Of a stretch of 64,000 nucleotides of DNA, positions 36,555 through 45,501 are shown in pieces. Both the position numbers and the translations under genes were made by a program. Location of the stretch: positions 62,001 through 126,000 of the forward strand of contig JAEZGS010000023.1 of the NCBI GenBank assembly GCA_023437225.1, read 5' to 3'. The notes beneath the pieces were generated by a model, which was not told where the DNA came from, did not search any database, and worked only from the letters and a program-made list of their open reading frames with translations. Position 1 is the stretch's first letter, and the number at the start of each line of letters is the position of its first letter. Origin of the DNA: Bacteroidota bacterium (GTDB lineage Bacteria > Bacteroidota > Bacteroidia > Chitinophagales > Chitinophagaceae).

Positions 36555-38240
36555 ATGAGTACTCATTCATTTACAGCCGTGCTTGCTGGTGCGATACTTC
36601 TTTATGCATGCGCGCAGAAGCCAAATAGTCCTTCTGAAGAACAAATCAGTTCAATAAAACTTAAATCGGGCGACCTGATCACATGCGGCCCCGAAGCCTC
36701 CGAATTTGGAACCGTTGCTTTTAATTTCTCTGGTGGCAAAGAGCTGCGTGACGACTTTCAGCTTGGAGTAAAACTGCTGCACTCATTTGAATACGATGAG
36801 GCGGAGAAGGTATTTGCGCGTGTTATTTACAAGGAGCCGTCCTGCGCAATGGCATATTGGGGAGTGGCTATGAGTAACTTCCATCCTTTATGGACTCCAC
36901 CAACGCCGGATGAATTAGCGAAAGGTGCAAAGGCCGTAGAGATAGCAAAAACGATTGGGGGAAAGACGGAGCTCGAAAATGCATACATCAATGCGATCAG
37001 CACGTTTTATGCGGATTATCAAAAACTCGATCACAAATCCCGCGCGTTGCGTTTTGAGAAGGCGATGGAGGAAGTGCACAATCGTTTCCCGGACGATAAA
37101 GAAGCCACAATATTTTATGCACTTGCATTAGATGCTGCAGCGGATCCCAATGATAAAACTTATCATAAACAAAAGAAAGCGGGTGAGATGCTTTCAAAAT
37201 TGTATCCCGGGCAGCCAAATCATCCTGGCATCGTGCATTATATCATTCATACTTATGATTATCCCGAGCTGGCACATATCGCGTTACCTGCCGCAAGGAA
37301 ATATGCGTCAGTGGCGCCATCTTCAGCTCATGCCTTGCATATGCCATCGCACATATTTACGCGACTGGGAATGTGGGATGAATCAATCAAATCGAATATG
37401 GCATCAGCAGAATCGGCGCGTTGTTATGCTGAAGCCGCCGGCATCAAAGGACATTGGGATGAAGAGTTGCATGCGATGGATTATCTCATGTACGCTTACC
37501 TGCAGAAGGGTGATAACGATAATGCGAAGAAGCAACTGGATTATCTCAATTCTATAAAGGAAGTCAATCCCTTCAATTTTAAAGTGGCATATACTTATGC
37601 TGCAATCCCTGCGCGATATGCTTTGGAAAACAAGCTATGGGAGCAGGCTGCCAATGTATATGCACATGATGATAAGATCGACTGGAGTAAGTATGGTTGG
37701 CAGTCAGCAATTCTTCATTTCACACGAGCGCTGGGTGCTGCGCATATGAAGCAATTGGATAAGGCAGAAATGGAGTTGGATAGTTTAAAATCAATTCATG
37801 CGGCGCTACTTGCACAAAAGGATGCATATAAAGCCCAACAGGTGAACATACAGGCAAAAGCATCTGAAGCCTGGATTGAATTAATGAAAGGGAATAAGGA
37901 CAAAGCGCTAGAGACGATGCAGGAGGCTGTTGCGTTGGAAGACGCAACTGAGAAACACCCGGTAACACCCGGGGAAGTTATACCTGCGCGACAATTACTC
38001 GCAGATATGTATGTTGAATTGAAACAGCATGATAAAGCCCTGAAAGAATATGAGATCGAATTAAGAAGACATCCAAACCGGTTCAATGCGGTGTATGGTG
38101 CGGCATCTGCTGCGGAAGCAGCAAAGGACTATGCAACCGCTGAGAAATATTTCAAACACTTGCAGGCTATTACGGTTAAAGGTAGCAACCGGCCGGAGTT
38201 TGCAAAGGCGGGAGGGTTTGTGAGTAATGTGAAGATGTGA
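36555..38240 (+). CDS. TPR-type lipoprotein
   Basis: A 561-residue protein with a lipoprotein signal (VLAGAILLYAC). Helical repeat pairs run through the whole sequence: YDEAEKVFARVIYKEPSCAMAY near the start, GNKDKALETMQEAVALEDAT and QHDKALKEYEIELRRHPNRF near the end. In the middle there is a histidine-rich segment (HPGIVHYIIHTYDYPELAHIAL ... ALHMPSHIFTRLGMWDES) that recurs in this protein family and may bind a metal. Likely a periplasmic scaffold or processing protein; function unknown. An octamer array follows its stop. Confidence 0.8.
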   Translation: MSTHSFTAVLAGAILLYACAQKPNSPSEEQISSIKLKSGDLITCGPEASEFGTVAFNFSGGKELRDDFQLGVKLLHSFEYDEAEKVFARVIYKEPSCAMAYWGVAMSNFHPLWTPPTPDELAKGAKAVEIAKTIGGKTELENAYINAISTFYADYQKLDHKSRALRFEKAMEEVHNRFPDDKEATIFYALALDAAADPNDKTYHKQKKAGEMLSKLYPGQPNHPGIVHYIIHTYDYPELAHIALPAARKYASVAPSSAHALHMPSHIFTRLGMWDESIKSNMASAESARCYAEAAGIKGHWDEELHAMDYLMYAYLQKGDNDNAKKQLDYLNSIKEVNPFNFKVAYTYAAIPARYALENKLWEQAANVYAHDDKIDWSKYGWQSAILHFTRALGAAHMKQLDKAEMELDSLKSIHAALLAQKDAYKAQQVNIQAKASEAWIELMKGNKDKALETMQEAVALEDATEKHPVTPGEVIPARQLLADMYVELKQHDKALKEYEIELRRHPNRFNAVYGAASAAEAAKDYATAEKYFKHLQAITVKGSNRPEFAKAGGFVSNVKM

Positions 38241-38252
38241 AAGTGTGGATGG

Positions 38253-38308
38253 GCTAGTGTGCTAGTATGCTAGTGTGCTAGTATGCTAGTGTGCTAGTAT
38301 GCTAATGC
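38253..38308. repeat. Octamer array, alternating GCTAGTGT/GCTAGTAT
   Basis: Six perfect octamers alternate strictly (GTGT, ATgc, GTGT pattern over 38253-38300), and a decayed seventh follows. This is the reverse-complement orientation of the AGCACACT/AGCATACT arrays at 50624 and 58361. It lies between two convergent genes, and its sixth unit contains the stop codon of the DUF1697 gene (38294-38296). Confidence 0.9.
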
Positions 38309-38842
38309 CATGGTGAGCAGTTGGTTTACGGTTTTCCAGTTGCGGGTGGTTGCAGATACTTTCAATCTTCTTTCGAAAAAATTATTGTTGAGTTTTGTGA
38401 CACCATAGCCACCAGGGATATACAAATAGATTTCTTTGTTAATTACTTTGAAAGTATCTGGTGCAAATTCATTTTGTGGTAGTTGATCAATCAGGGTTTT
38501 GTCGGCAGGGTCTTTAAGAAACGTTACATGAAGCTTTTCTTTGTCGATGTTCTTATCGCCGATAAATGGGTTTGCATTGACAATTTTTTCAAATTCATTG
38601 AGCGTTCTGTTAATGACTGGGACTTCAAAACCGAATCGATCTAAAATTGCGGTTTCAATCTTTGTTTGCAGGGTGCTGGCTGTTATCTTAGCCTTTGTTT
38701 GAAACAATATATTGCCGCTTTGTATGTAGCTCTTAACGTCTTCCAGTCCTGCTTCTTCATACAATTCCTTAAGTTCCGTCATTAGGATCTTTTTCGATCC
38801 ACTCATATTGATTCCCCGGAGAAGAGAGATGTAGGTTGTCAT
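38294..38842 (-). CDS. DUF1697 family protein
   Basis: A 182-residue cytoplasmic protein with the family start MTTYISLLRGINMSGSKKI and the internal stretches VKSYIQSGNILFQT and ATTRNWKTVNQLLTMA, which are diagnostic for DUF1697. Biochemical role unknown. Its last codons (Ala-Tyr-stop) are read from the octamer array downstream, so the array may have replaced the original end. Divergent from the dehydratase gene, with 67 bases between starts. Confidence 0.9.
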   Translation of the reverse strand: MTTYISLLRGINMSGSKKILMTELKELYEEAGLEDVKSYIQSGNILFQTKAKITASTLQTKIETAILDRFGFEVPVINRTLNEFEKIVNANPFIGDKNIDKEKLHVTFLKDPADKTLIDQLPQNEFAPDTFKVINKEIYLYIPGGYGVTKLNNNFFERRLKVSATTRNWKTVNQLLTMALAY

Positions 38843-38909
38843 TGTAATGATTGCGTTTCAAATATCATGTTTTCTTTTTGTATTTTCCATCAAGCCAATC
38901 ACCATAACA

Positions 38910-40643
38910 ATGCCTGACCATACTCTGCGTAGTGCTTCCTGGTTTTCCCGTACCGGTAAAGACGGCTTCATCTATCGGGCATGGATGAAGAAAATGGGCA
39001 TCCCTTCTTTTGAATTCAACAAACCAATTATTGGTATATGCAATACCTGGTCTGAACTGACGCCCTGTAACTCTCATTTTCGTGATCTTGCTGAATCTGT
39101 AAAGCGCGGTGTGCTGGAGGCGGGTGGTTTCCCGGTGGAGTTCCCTGTAATGTCGCTTGGAGAAACGTTGATCAAGCCTACGGCGATGCTGTATCGTAAC
39201 CTTGTAAGCATGGATGTGGAAGAATCGATTCGTGCTAACCCGATCGACGGTGTTGTATTATTATGTGGATGTGATAAGACTACTCCTTCTCTGGTGATGG
39301 GTGCCTGCAGTGTTGATCTTCCAACAATTGTTGTGTCAGGAGGACCGATGCTTACGGGGAGGCATCGTGGAAAAAGTATCAGCACCAGTGATGTGTGGAG
39401 GTTCAGTGATGAAGTTCGTTCGGGGCATATGACTGATGAAGAGATGATGCTTGCAGAAGCGGGTATGTGTCGTAGTGATGGTCACTGCGCAGTGATGGGA
39501 ACCGCCTCAACGATGGCATGCATGGTTGAATCATTGGGATTATCGCTGCCGGGCAATGCTGCGATTCCCGCGCCCGATGCGGGTCGCAAGGTGTTGGCAC
39601 AAATGTCCGGGATCGAGATCGTGAAAATGGTGAATAAGGACTTGCGGATGTCACAGGTACTGACCAGAGAATCGTTCATCAATGCTATCAAAGTGAACGC
39701 GGCAATTGGTGGTTCCACGAATTTTGTGTTGCATATGCTTGCAATCGCCGGTCGCATTGGCATCGATTTATCGCTGGACGATTTTGATGAACATTCAAAT
39801 GGTATTCCTTTAATTGCAAACCTGCAGCCGTCGGGATTGTATTTCATGGAAGACCTTTATTATGCGGGTGGATTACCAGCGGTAATAAATCAGTTGTTGC
39901 CGCGTCTGCATAAAGAATGCATCACGGTGAACGGCGCGACGATCGGAGAAAATTATGGTAATGCCATTTGTTATAACGACCAGGTTGTTGCCTCGATTGA
40001 TAAGCCCTTCAATTCAACCTCGGGTATTGTCATATTGAAAGGAAATATTTGCCCTGATGGAGCAGTATTGAAACCTTCCGCAGCGAGCCTTCACCTAATG
40101 AAGCATACAGGCAGGGCAATAGTATTTGAAGACATTGATGATTATAAACGAAGGATCAATGACGAAGCACTTGACGTAGATGAAAGTTGTATAATGGTGT
40201 TGAAGAATGTTGGTCCCATCGGTTATCCTGGTATGCCTGAAGTGGGTAATATGGGGTTGCCTGCGAAGTTGTTGGCTAAAGGGATTACGGATATGATTCG
40301 CATTTCCGATGGTCGTATGAGTGGTACCGGTTTTGGAACAGTGGTTCTGCATGTATCGCCGGAGGCTGCCGCGGGCGGTGTTTTTAGTGTGCTTCGCGAT
40401 GGTGATACGATCGCCTTGGATGTGAACGAGAGAACGCTGAATGTTTTACTAAGTAATGAAGAAATACATCAAAGGTTGAAGGAAAGTCAAACGAGCCTTC
40501 GCGGTTTGAATGATGTCGCCATGTTGCCTGACAGAGGATATGTTCATATGTATCGTTTGCATGTTCAACAGGCGAATAAAGGTGTGGATTTCGATTTTCT
40601 GGTGGGTGGTTCAGGAAGCGATGTTACCAGGGATTCGCATTGA
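38910..40643 (+). CDS. IlvD/Edd-family dehydratase (probable sugar-acid dehydratase)
   Basis: The ATG at 38910 (MPDHTLRSASWF) gives 577 residues. A 21-residue hydrophobic extension from 38847 is unlikely in this cytoplasmic family. The iron-sulfur cysteines are visible in CNTWSELTPCNSH, LLCGCDKTTPS and GMCRSDGHCAVMG, and the substrate loop in GRMSGTGFGTVVLH. The family dehydrates dihydroxy acids, either in branched-chain amino acid synthesis or with sugar acids such as arabinonate or xylonate. The start sequence WFSRTGKDGFIYRAWMKKMG and an adjacent SDR gene favour a sugar-acid substrate over IlvD proper. No other ilv genes are nearby. Confidence 0.88.
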   Translation: MPDHTLRSASWFSRTGKDGFIYRAWMKKMGIPSFEFNKPIIGICNTWSELTPCNSHFRDLAESVKRGVLEAGGFPVEFPVMSLGETLIKPTAMLYRNLVSMDVEESIRANPIDGVVLLCGCDKTTPSLVMGACSVDLPTIVVSGGPMLTGRHRGKSISTSDVWRFSDEVRSGHMTDEEMMLAEAGMCRSDGHCAVMGTASTMACMVESLGLSLPGNAAIPAPDAGRKVLAQMSGIEIVKMVNKDLRMSQVLTRESFINAIKVNAAIGGSTNFVLHMLAIAGRIGIDLSLDDFDEHSNGIPLIANLQPSGLYFMEDLYYAGGLPAVINQLLPRLHKECITVNGATIGENYGNAICYNDQVVASIDKPFNSTSGIVILKGNICPDGAVLKPSAASLHLMKHTGRAIVFEDIDDYKRRINDEALDVDESCIMVLKNVGPIGYPGMPEVGNMGLPAKLLAKGITDMIRISDGRMSGTGFGTVVLHVSPEAAAGGVFSVLRDGDTIALDVNERTLNVLLSNEEIHQRLKESQTSLRGLNDVAMLPDRGYVHMYRLHVQQANKGVDFDFLVGGSGSDVTRDSH

Positions 40644-40648
40644 AAATC

Positions 40649-40704
40649 GTGATTCGTGATTCGTAATACATAATTCGTAATACATAATTCGTAATGCACA
40701 ATTC
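40649..40704 (+). repeat. Heptamer array GTRATTC/GTAATAC/ATAATTC
   Basis: Eight contiguous heptamers run from five bases after the dehydratase stop to eight bases before the SDR start. The units are GTGATTC x2, then GTAATAC and ATAATTC twice in alternation, then GTAATGC and ACAATTC. An ATG created by the array (40694) is in frame with the SDR but is probably not its start. Confidence 0.88.
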
Positions 40705-40711
40705 AGTAGCG

Positions 40712-41467
40712 ATGTCATTAAAAGGAAAGGTAGCAATAGTAACAGGTGCCGGTCAGGGCATCGGACTTGAGATGTGCAGGAAGCTGCATGAAAATGGCGC
40801 TTTGATTGTGTTGAATGATTCAAGCAGTGAGCTTGCGAATGCTGCAGCAGTGAGCATTTCACAGGATCAGTCTGTCTGCATTGCGGTACCCGGAGATTGC
40901 AGCGATTCGGTTGTGATCAAACAATTGATTGATGCGGCAGTGTTTAATTTCGGTAAGCTCGATATTGCTATTGCCAACGCAGGCATTACTTTGTTTGGGG
41001 ATTTTTTTGATTATACAAGGGAAGCTTTTGATAGGGTGATAGATGTAAATCTTGCCGGCACCTTCTTTCTCGCCCAGGCTGCCGCCAGGCAAATGCGTTT
41101 GCAAAACAGTGGAGGATCTCTTCTTTTTACATCGTCCGTTACGGGCCACCAGGCACATAAGAATCTTGCTGCGTATTCCATGAGTAAGGCGGGTATCGAG
41201 ATGCTTGCGCGAAATCTTGTCATTGAGTTATCGGCATTCAATATCAACGTCAACGCTATTGCACCGGGCGCTACATTAACAGAACGAACGACATCCGATA
41301 GTGAATATGAAAACACCTGGCAACAACTTACACCCATGGGTCGCGCCGCAAAGGTTGTGGATATTGCAAATGCGGCAATGTTTCTTGTGTCTGATGAAGC
41401 AAGACATATTACAGGTCAGTCTTTGGTCATTGACGGTGGCTGGTCGTGCGTGAGTCCCTATTTGTAA
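40712..41467 (+). CDS. Short-chain dehydrogenase/reductase (SDR)
   Basis: A 251-residue classical SDR starting at MSLKGKVAIVTG (40712). It shows the nucleotide-binding TGAGQGIG, the NAG motif region (IAIANAGIT), the catalytic serine in LFTSSVTG, Y-S-M-S-K (YxxxK) and IAPGATLTERT, with the C-terminal GQSLVIDGGWS. NAD(P)-dependent oxidation of a sugar or alcohol is expected. It follows the dehydratase across a heptamer repeat on the same strand, and together they suggest a non-phosphorylating sugar-acid pathway. Substrate not determinable. Confidence 0.92.
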   Translation: MSLKGKVAIVTGAGQGIGLEMCRKLHENGALIVLNDSSSELANAAAVSISQDQSVCIAVPGDCSDSVVIKQLIDAAVFNFGKLDIAIANAGITLFGDFFDYTREAFDRVIDVNLAGTFFLAQAAARQMRLQNSGGSLLFTSSVTGHQAHKNLAAYSMSKAGIEMLARNLVIELSAFNINVNAIAPGATLTERTTSDSEYENTWQQLTPMGRAAKVVDIANAAMFLVSDEARHITGQSLVIDGGWSCVSPYL

Positions 41468-41538
41468 CGAGGAGTTTGCTGCCGCATTTAGCCCTTTCTT
41501 TGTCGCTATCCGCCATTTTTTCTGATTAAAAACATTTC

Positions 41539-41546
41539 TAGGTTTG
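41539..41546 (+). promoter_or_regulatory. Bacteroidota-type -7 promoter element TAGGTTTG
   Basis: TAGGTTTG fits TAnnTTTG exactly and ends 24 bases before the ATG at 41571, a normal leader length. The -33 region only shows a T-rich stretch (TTTTTTCTG), not a clear TTG. Confidence 0.42.
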
Positions 41547-41570
41547 TAATGAACTATTAAACCAACAACA

Positions 41571-42890
41571 ATGGAAACCTCAACATCATCGCGATCTACA
41601 ATAACAATTCGGGCACTTATCAATGCCCCTGTAAGCAAGGTATGGGAATGCTGGAACGATCCAAAGCAAGTGACACAGTGGAATGCAGCAATAGAATCAT
41701 GGCATTCACCGCGTGCGGAGAATGATCTAAACGTTGGAGGAAGATTTAGTTATCGCATGGAAGCACGCGATGGTTCCATGGGCTTTGATTTCTCCGGTGT
41801 TTATGACAGGATTGAACAACATAAACTCATTGAATATACATTGGACGATAACCGTAAAGTGAGCGTGCAATTTGCCGACAACGGCACAGCAACGGATGTT
41901 ATAGAAACTTTTGAAGCGGAAAGCACCAACCCTGTGGAAATGCAACGTGGCGGTTGGCAGTCCATTTTGGACAATTTCAAACGATATGTGGAATCTAAAA
42001 GCGAAACCCCATCATCTGGTGATGATGCAAGCGGTGCAAAGCTTGCAAGTGAAGCCAATAAGATCTATCCCTGCTTCTGGTTTGATAACAACGCAAAAGA
42101 AGGGGCGCAGTTTTATTGTTCTGTATTTAATGCAGAGATCGTACTTGAGCATCCCGTGGTAGTGGAAATTGAAGCGAATGGACAGAGATTTATGTGTCTG
42201 AATGGTGGTCCGAATTTCAAGATCAATCCATCCATCTCCATGTTTGTAGTGTGTGAGACGGAAGATGAAGTTGAACGTATTTGGGAGCGACTTGGAGAGA
42301 ACGGCTCAGTACTCATGCCTTTGGATAAATACGATTGGAGCCCTAAATATGGTTGGGTGCAGGATAAGTTTGGAGCGACCTGGCAAATTTCGTTAGGACC
42401 AATTTCCGATGTGGGACAAAAATTCACTCCATCACTTTTGTTTGTCGGCGACAATTTTGGTCGGGCCGAAGAGGCGGTGATCTACTACACGTCTGTATTC
42501 CCGAATTCTTCGGTTCGCGGTGTACTCAAATACCCGGAAGGATCGGGTAAAGATTCTGGCGCAGTTATGCATGCACAATTCAGCATCAATAATTTTGTTA
42601 TGATGGCAATGGACAGCTCATTCGACCACAAGTTTCAGTTCAATGAAGCGGTATCGCTTTCGATTTTATGCAAAGAGCAGGAAGAGATCGATTACTACTG
42701 GAATACGCTGACAAGCGATGGAGGGCAGGAAAGCATGTGTGGCTGGCTTAAAGATAAATTTGGCGTGTCATGGCAGATCGTGCCTCAAAGCCTTCCCGAA
42801 CTTATGATGGATCCAGCAAGGGCAGAACGTGTATTTAAAGTGCTCATGAAGATGCGTAAGCTGGATATACAAGCACTTGAAAATGCATAG
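41571..42890 (+). CDS. SRPBCC (AHSA1-like) + two VOC/PhnB domains, fused
   Basis: A 439-residue cytoplasmic protein made of three modules normally seen as separate small proteins. Residues 5-145 form an SRPBCC/AHSA1-type hydrophobic-cavity domain (ALINAPVSKVWECWNDPKQV ... GGWQSILDNFKRYVE). Residues 160-285 form a PhnB-like VOC domain (IYPCFWFDNNAKEGAQFYCSVF). Residues 288-425 form a second VOC domain (TPSLLFVGDNFGRAEEAVIYYTSVF) with its own tail KDKFGVSWQIVPQSL. The PhnB-type repeats belong to the group annotated as 3-demethylubiquinone methyltransferase-like, an annotation not backed by catalytic evidence. Ligand unknown; the linker near 146-158 is Ser/Glu-rich. It follows the SDR after 103 bases with its own promoter-like element. 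Confidence 0.9.
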   Translation: METSTSSRSTITIRALINAPVSKVWECWNDPKQVTQWNAAIESWHSPRAENDLNVGGRFSYRMEARDGSMGFDFSGVYDRIEQHKLIEYTLDDNRKVSVQFADNGTATDVIETFEAESTNPVEMQRGGWQSILDNFKRYVESKSETPSSGDDASGAKLASEANKIYPCFWFDNNAKEGAQFYCSVFNAEIVLEHPVVVEIEANGQRFMCLNGGPNFKINPSISMFVVCETEDEVERIWERLGENGSVLMPLDKYDWSPKYGWVQDKFGATWQISLGPISDVGQKFTPSLLFVGDNFGRAEEAVIYYTSVFPNSSVRGVLKYPEGSGKDSGAVMHAQFSINNFVMMAMDSSFDHKFQFNEAVSLSILCKEQEEIDYYWNTLTSDGGQESMCGWLKDKFGVSWQIVPQSLPELMMDPARAERVFKVLMKMRKLDIQALENA

Positions 42891-42940
42891 TGGGCGTATG
42901 CTTTCCTCACATGCCTTTTTATGTTTATCTTATTGCTGCT

Positions 42941-45343
42941 ATGAAACGAATGATCTTGCTATTGCTCGCAATGCAGCTTTTGTCAATCTTACCCGTCGTG
43001 GCTTTCTCGCAGGTTAGTTTATTCAACGATGATTGGAAATTCCACCGGGGTGGTGCACAGCGTGCGGAAATGCCAGACTACAATGATCACGCATGGCGGG
43101 TTGTTCATCTGCCGCATGATTGGAGCATTGAAGACCTACCTGGGAAAAACAGTCCGTTCGATTCCTTAGCGGTTGGCCAGGTAAGCACCGGCTTTACCGC
43201 GGGAGGGACCGGCTGGTACAGGAAAACATTTCATGTGCCAGCATCGCTTCGCGATAAGAAAGTGCAACTGCAATTCGACGGCATTTATATGAATGCCGAT
43301 ATATGGATCAATGGTATCCATCTTACAAATCATCCATATGGCTACACCAGTTCTATAGTCGATATAACAAAGCACCTGAAATACGATCAGGACAATGTGG
43401 TTGCGGTGCAGGTTAAGAATGAAGGTCAGAACAGCCGCTGGTATACTGGCTCGGGCATATACAGGCATGTTTGGCTTCGTGTGACTGAACAGCTTCATAT
43501 CGAGCCCTGGGGCGTTTCTATTGAATCAAAAGCAAATGGCGAAATAAGTGTCTCAACGACACTTAATAATCTGGGTGGAACCTCGGGCCGGGTTAGACTT
43601 GTGACTCAAATGTCAGACGCCGATGGAAGTCAGAGTTTCACACAAGACGCATTCCTCACTCTGCCTGATAACGGCAAGATCACCCAACTGCAACAATTCA
43701 AAGTTTCTTCGCCTCAGCTCTGGTCGGTAGAATCGCCCAAGCTGTACACCGCTTATGTTCAACTTTATAAGGGCGACAGGCTTCTTGACTCCACTCACGT
43801 TCGTTTTGGTATAAGGTCGATTTCATTTGATGTTAATAAAGGATTTGCGTTGAATGGTAAGCCGATGAAACTAAAGGGAGGATGTGTGCATCACGATAAC
43901 GGACCCTTAGGTGCAAAAGCGTTTGACAGGGCCGAAGAACGCCGCATTGCGCTATTGAAGGCAAGTGGATTTAACGCGATACGTTGTGCACACAATCCGC
44001 CATCGCAGGCATTTCTTGACGCTTGTGATCGATTAGGAATGTTGGTTATTGATGAGGCATTTGACATGTGGCGGTTGCCTAATAATCCTCACGACTATCA
44101 TTTGTATTTTGATAAGCACTGGAAATCGGATATCGAAAGCATGGTATACCGCGACAGGAACCATCCTTCGATCATCATGTGGAGCATAGGAAATGAAATA
44201 AAAGAAATGGAGAACCCTGCGGTAATCGAAGTTGCCAAAATGCTTCGCGATCATATCAAATCCATCGACACAACCCGGCCCGTGACTGCTGCTGTGAATA
44301 ACCTGCGCCCGCAAAAAGACCCATACTTCTCTGTGTTTGACGTTGCAGGGTATAATTACGCAGCAGGAGGTGATCATCTAAAAAAAAGTATTTATTCGGA
44401 GGATCATGATCGTGTTCCTGCTCGGGTAATGTATGGAAGCGAGTCATATCCCCTTGAGGCATTCAGCGCATGGATGGGTGTCGCAGATCATCCATGGGTG
44501 ATCGGAGATTTCGTTTGGACGGCATTTGATTACATCGGTGAGGCAAGTATCGGATGGCGTGGTTATTGGCAGGAAAGTAATTTCTTTCCATGGAACCTGG
44601 CATACTGCGGCGATATAGATATCTGCGGATGGAAGCGCCCCCAATCGTATTATCGCGATGCACTTTGGAAAGAAAATCAATTATCCATTTTCGTGCGGCC
44701 GCCATCTCCATCGTTTCCTATTAACCCGGATAAACAATCCTGGAGCAAGTGGGAATGGGACGACGTGGTGAGCGACTGGAACTGGAAGGGAAATGAAGGC
44801 AGGGCAATGGAAGTTGTTGTTTATTCATCCTGTCCTGCTGTTGAATTGTTCCTCAATGGACGTTCATTAGGGAAACAAAAAACCGATCGTTCCAACAAGT
44901 TTACTGCAACGTTTAAGGTGGACTATCAGCCGGGTGTTCTAAAAGCTGTTGGTATAGATGGGAAGCGAGCCGTGGCAAACGCGATACTGCAAACGACATC
45001 GACACCTGCGGCAATAAAGCTGACGGCTGATAAAAAAACGATCGTTGCCAACAACCAGGATCTTTCTTATGTAACCGTTGAAATCGTTGACAACGCAGGC
45101 ATTCGTGATCAAAAGTTCGATGGTCAGCTTAGCTTCACAATTGATGGTCCCGCAACAATTATTGCTGTTGCCAATGCAAATCCCGTAAGCATCGAAAGTT
45201 ATCAATCAAATAAAAGAAAAGCCTGGCGTGGCAGATGTATGGTCATACTTCGTTCCACGAAGCAAGCCGGCATAATCACTTTGCAAGCGACTGCTAACGG
45301 ACTCCCTTCCGGATCTGTGCGCATCACGTCTGCAACACCATGA
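42941..45343 (+). CDS. Glycoside hydrolase family 2 (second paralogue)
   Basis: The ATG at 42941 puts the signal peptide MILLLLAMQLLSILPVVAFSQ at the start and gives 800 residues; an upstream GTG at 42890 only extends it. Domain order equals the gene at 22548: sugar-binding domain with LPHDWSIEDLPG and NSRWYTGSGIYRHVWL, Ig-like domain, TIM barrel with acid/base E419 (WSIGNEIKE) and nucleophile E501 (YGSESYP), then DUF4982 and a terminal Ig-like domain. Unlike its paralogue it ends its leader with a signal-peptidase I type site (FSQ), not a lipobox. The two may therefore work in different places: this one soluble in the periplasm or secreted, the other membrane-anchored. Confidence 0.92.
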   Translation: MKRMILLLLAMQLLSILPVVAFSQVSLFNDDWKFHRGGAQRAEMPDYNDHAWRVVHLPHDWSIEDLPGKNSPFDSLAVGQVSTGFTAGGTGWYRKTFHVPASLRDKKVQLQFDGIYMNADIWINGIHLTNHPYGYTSSIVDITKHLKYDQDNVVAVQVKNEGQNSRWYTGSGIYRHVWLRVTEQLHIEPWGVSIESKANGEISVSTTLNNLGGTSGRVRLVTQMSDADGSQSFTQDAFLTLPDNGKITQLQQFKVSSPQLWSVESPKLYTAYVQLYKGDRLLDSTHVRFGIRSISFDVNKGFALNGKPMKLKGGCVHHDNGPLGAKAFDRAEERRIALLKASGFNAIRCAHNPPSQAFLDACDRLGMLVIDEAFDMWRLPNNPHDYHLYFDKHWKSDIESMVYRDRNHPSIIMWSIGNEIKEMENPAVIEVAKMLRDHIKSIDTTRPVTAAVNNLRPQKDPYFSVFDVAGYNYAAGGDHLKKSIYSEDHDRVPARVMYGSESYPLEAFSAWMGVADHPWVIGDFVWTAFDYIGEASIGWRGYWQESNFFPWNLAYCGDIDICGWKRPQSYYRDALWKENQLSIFVRPPSPSFPINPDKQSWSKWEWDDVVSDWNWKGNEGRAMEVVVYSSCPAVELFLNGRSLGKQKTDRSNKFTATFKVDYQPGVLKAVGIDGKRAVANAILQTTSTPAAIKLTADKKTIVANNQDLSYVTVEIVDNAGIRDQKFDGQLSFTIDGPATIIAVANANPVSIESYQSNKRKAWRGRCMVILRSTKQAGIITLQATANGLPSGSVRITSATP

Positions 45344-45501
45344 GCCAATTCAATTATCAAGTTCAAACATAGAATATTATCTATTGATGTAACGGCCATA
45401 ACCATTGCAATTGTCGACGAACCAGTATATATTGTAATTCCGATTTTCCTCCCTTTGTAAGCGCCCTCCGTCAAAATTCTTCACATACATCAACCTGTTC
45501 T

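Noticed and set aside
40694..40711. Start of the SDR at the first ATG
   Set aside because: That ATG is produced by the heptamer array; the Met at 40712 directly precedes the conserved first strand.
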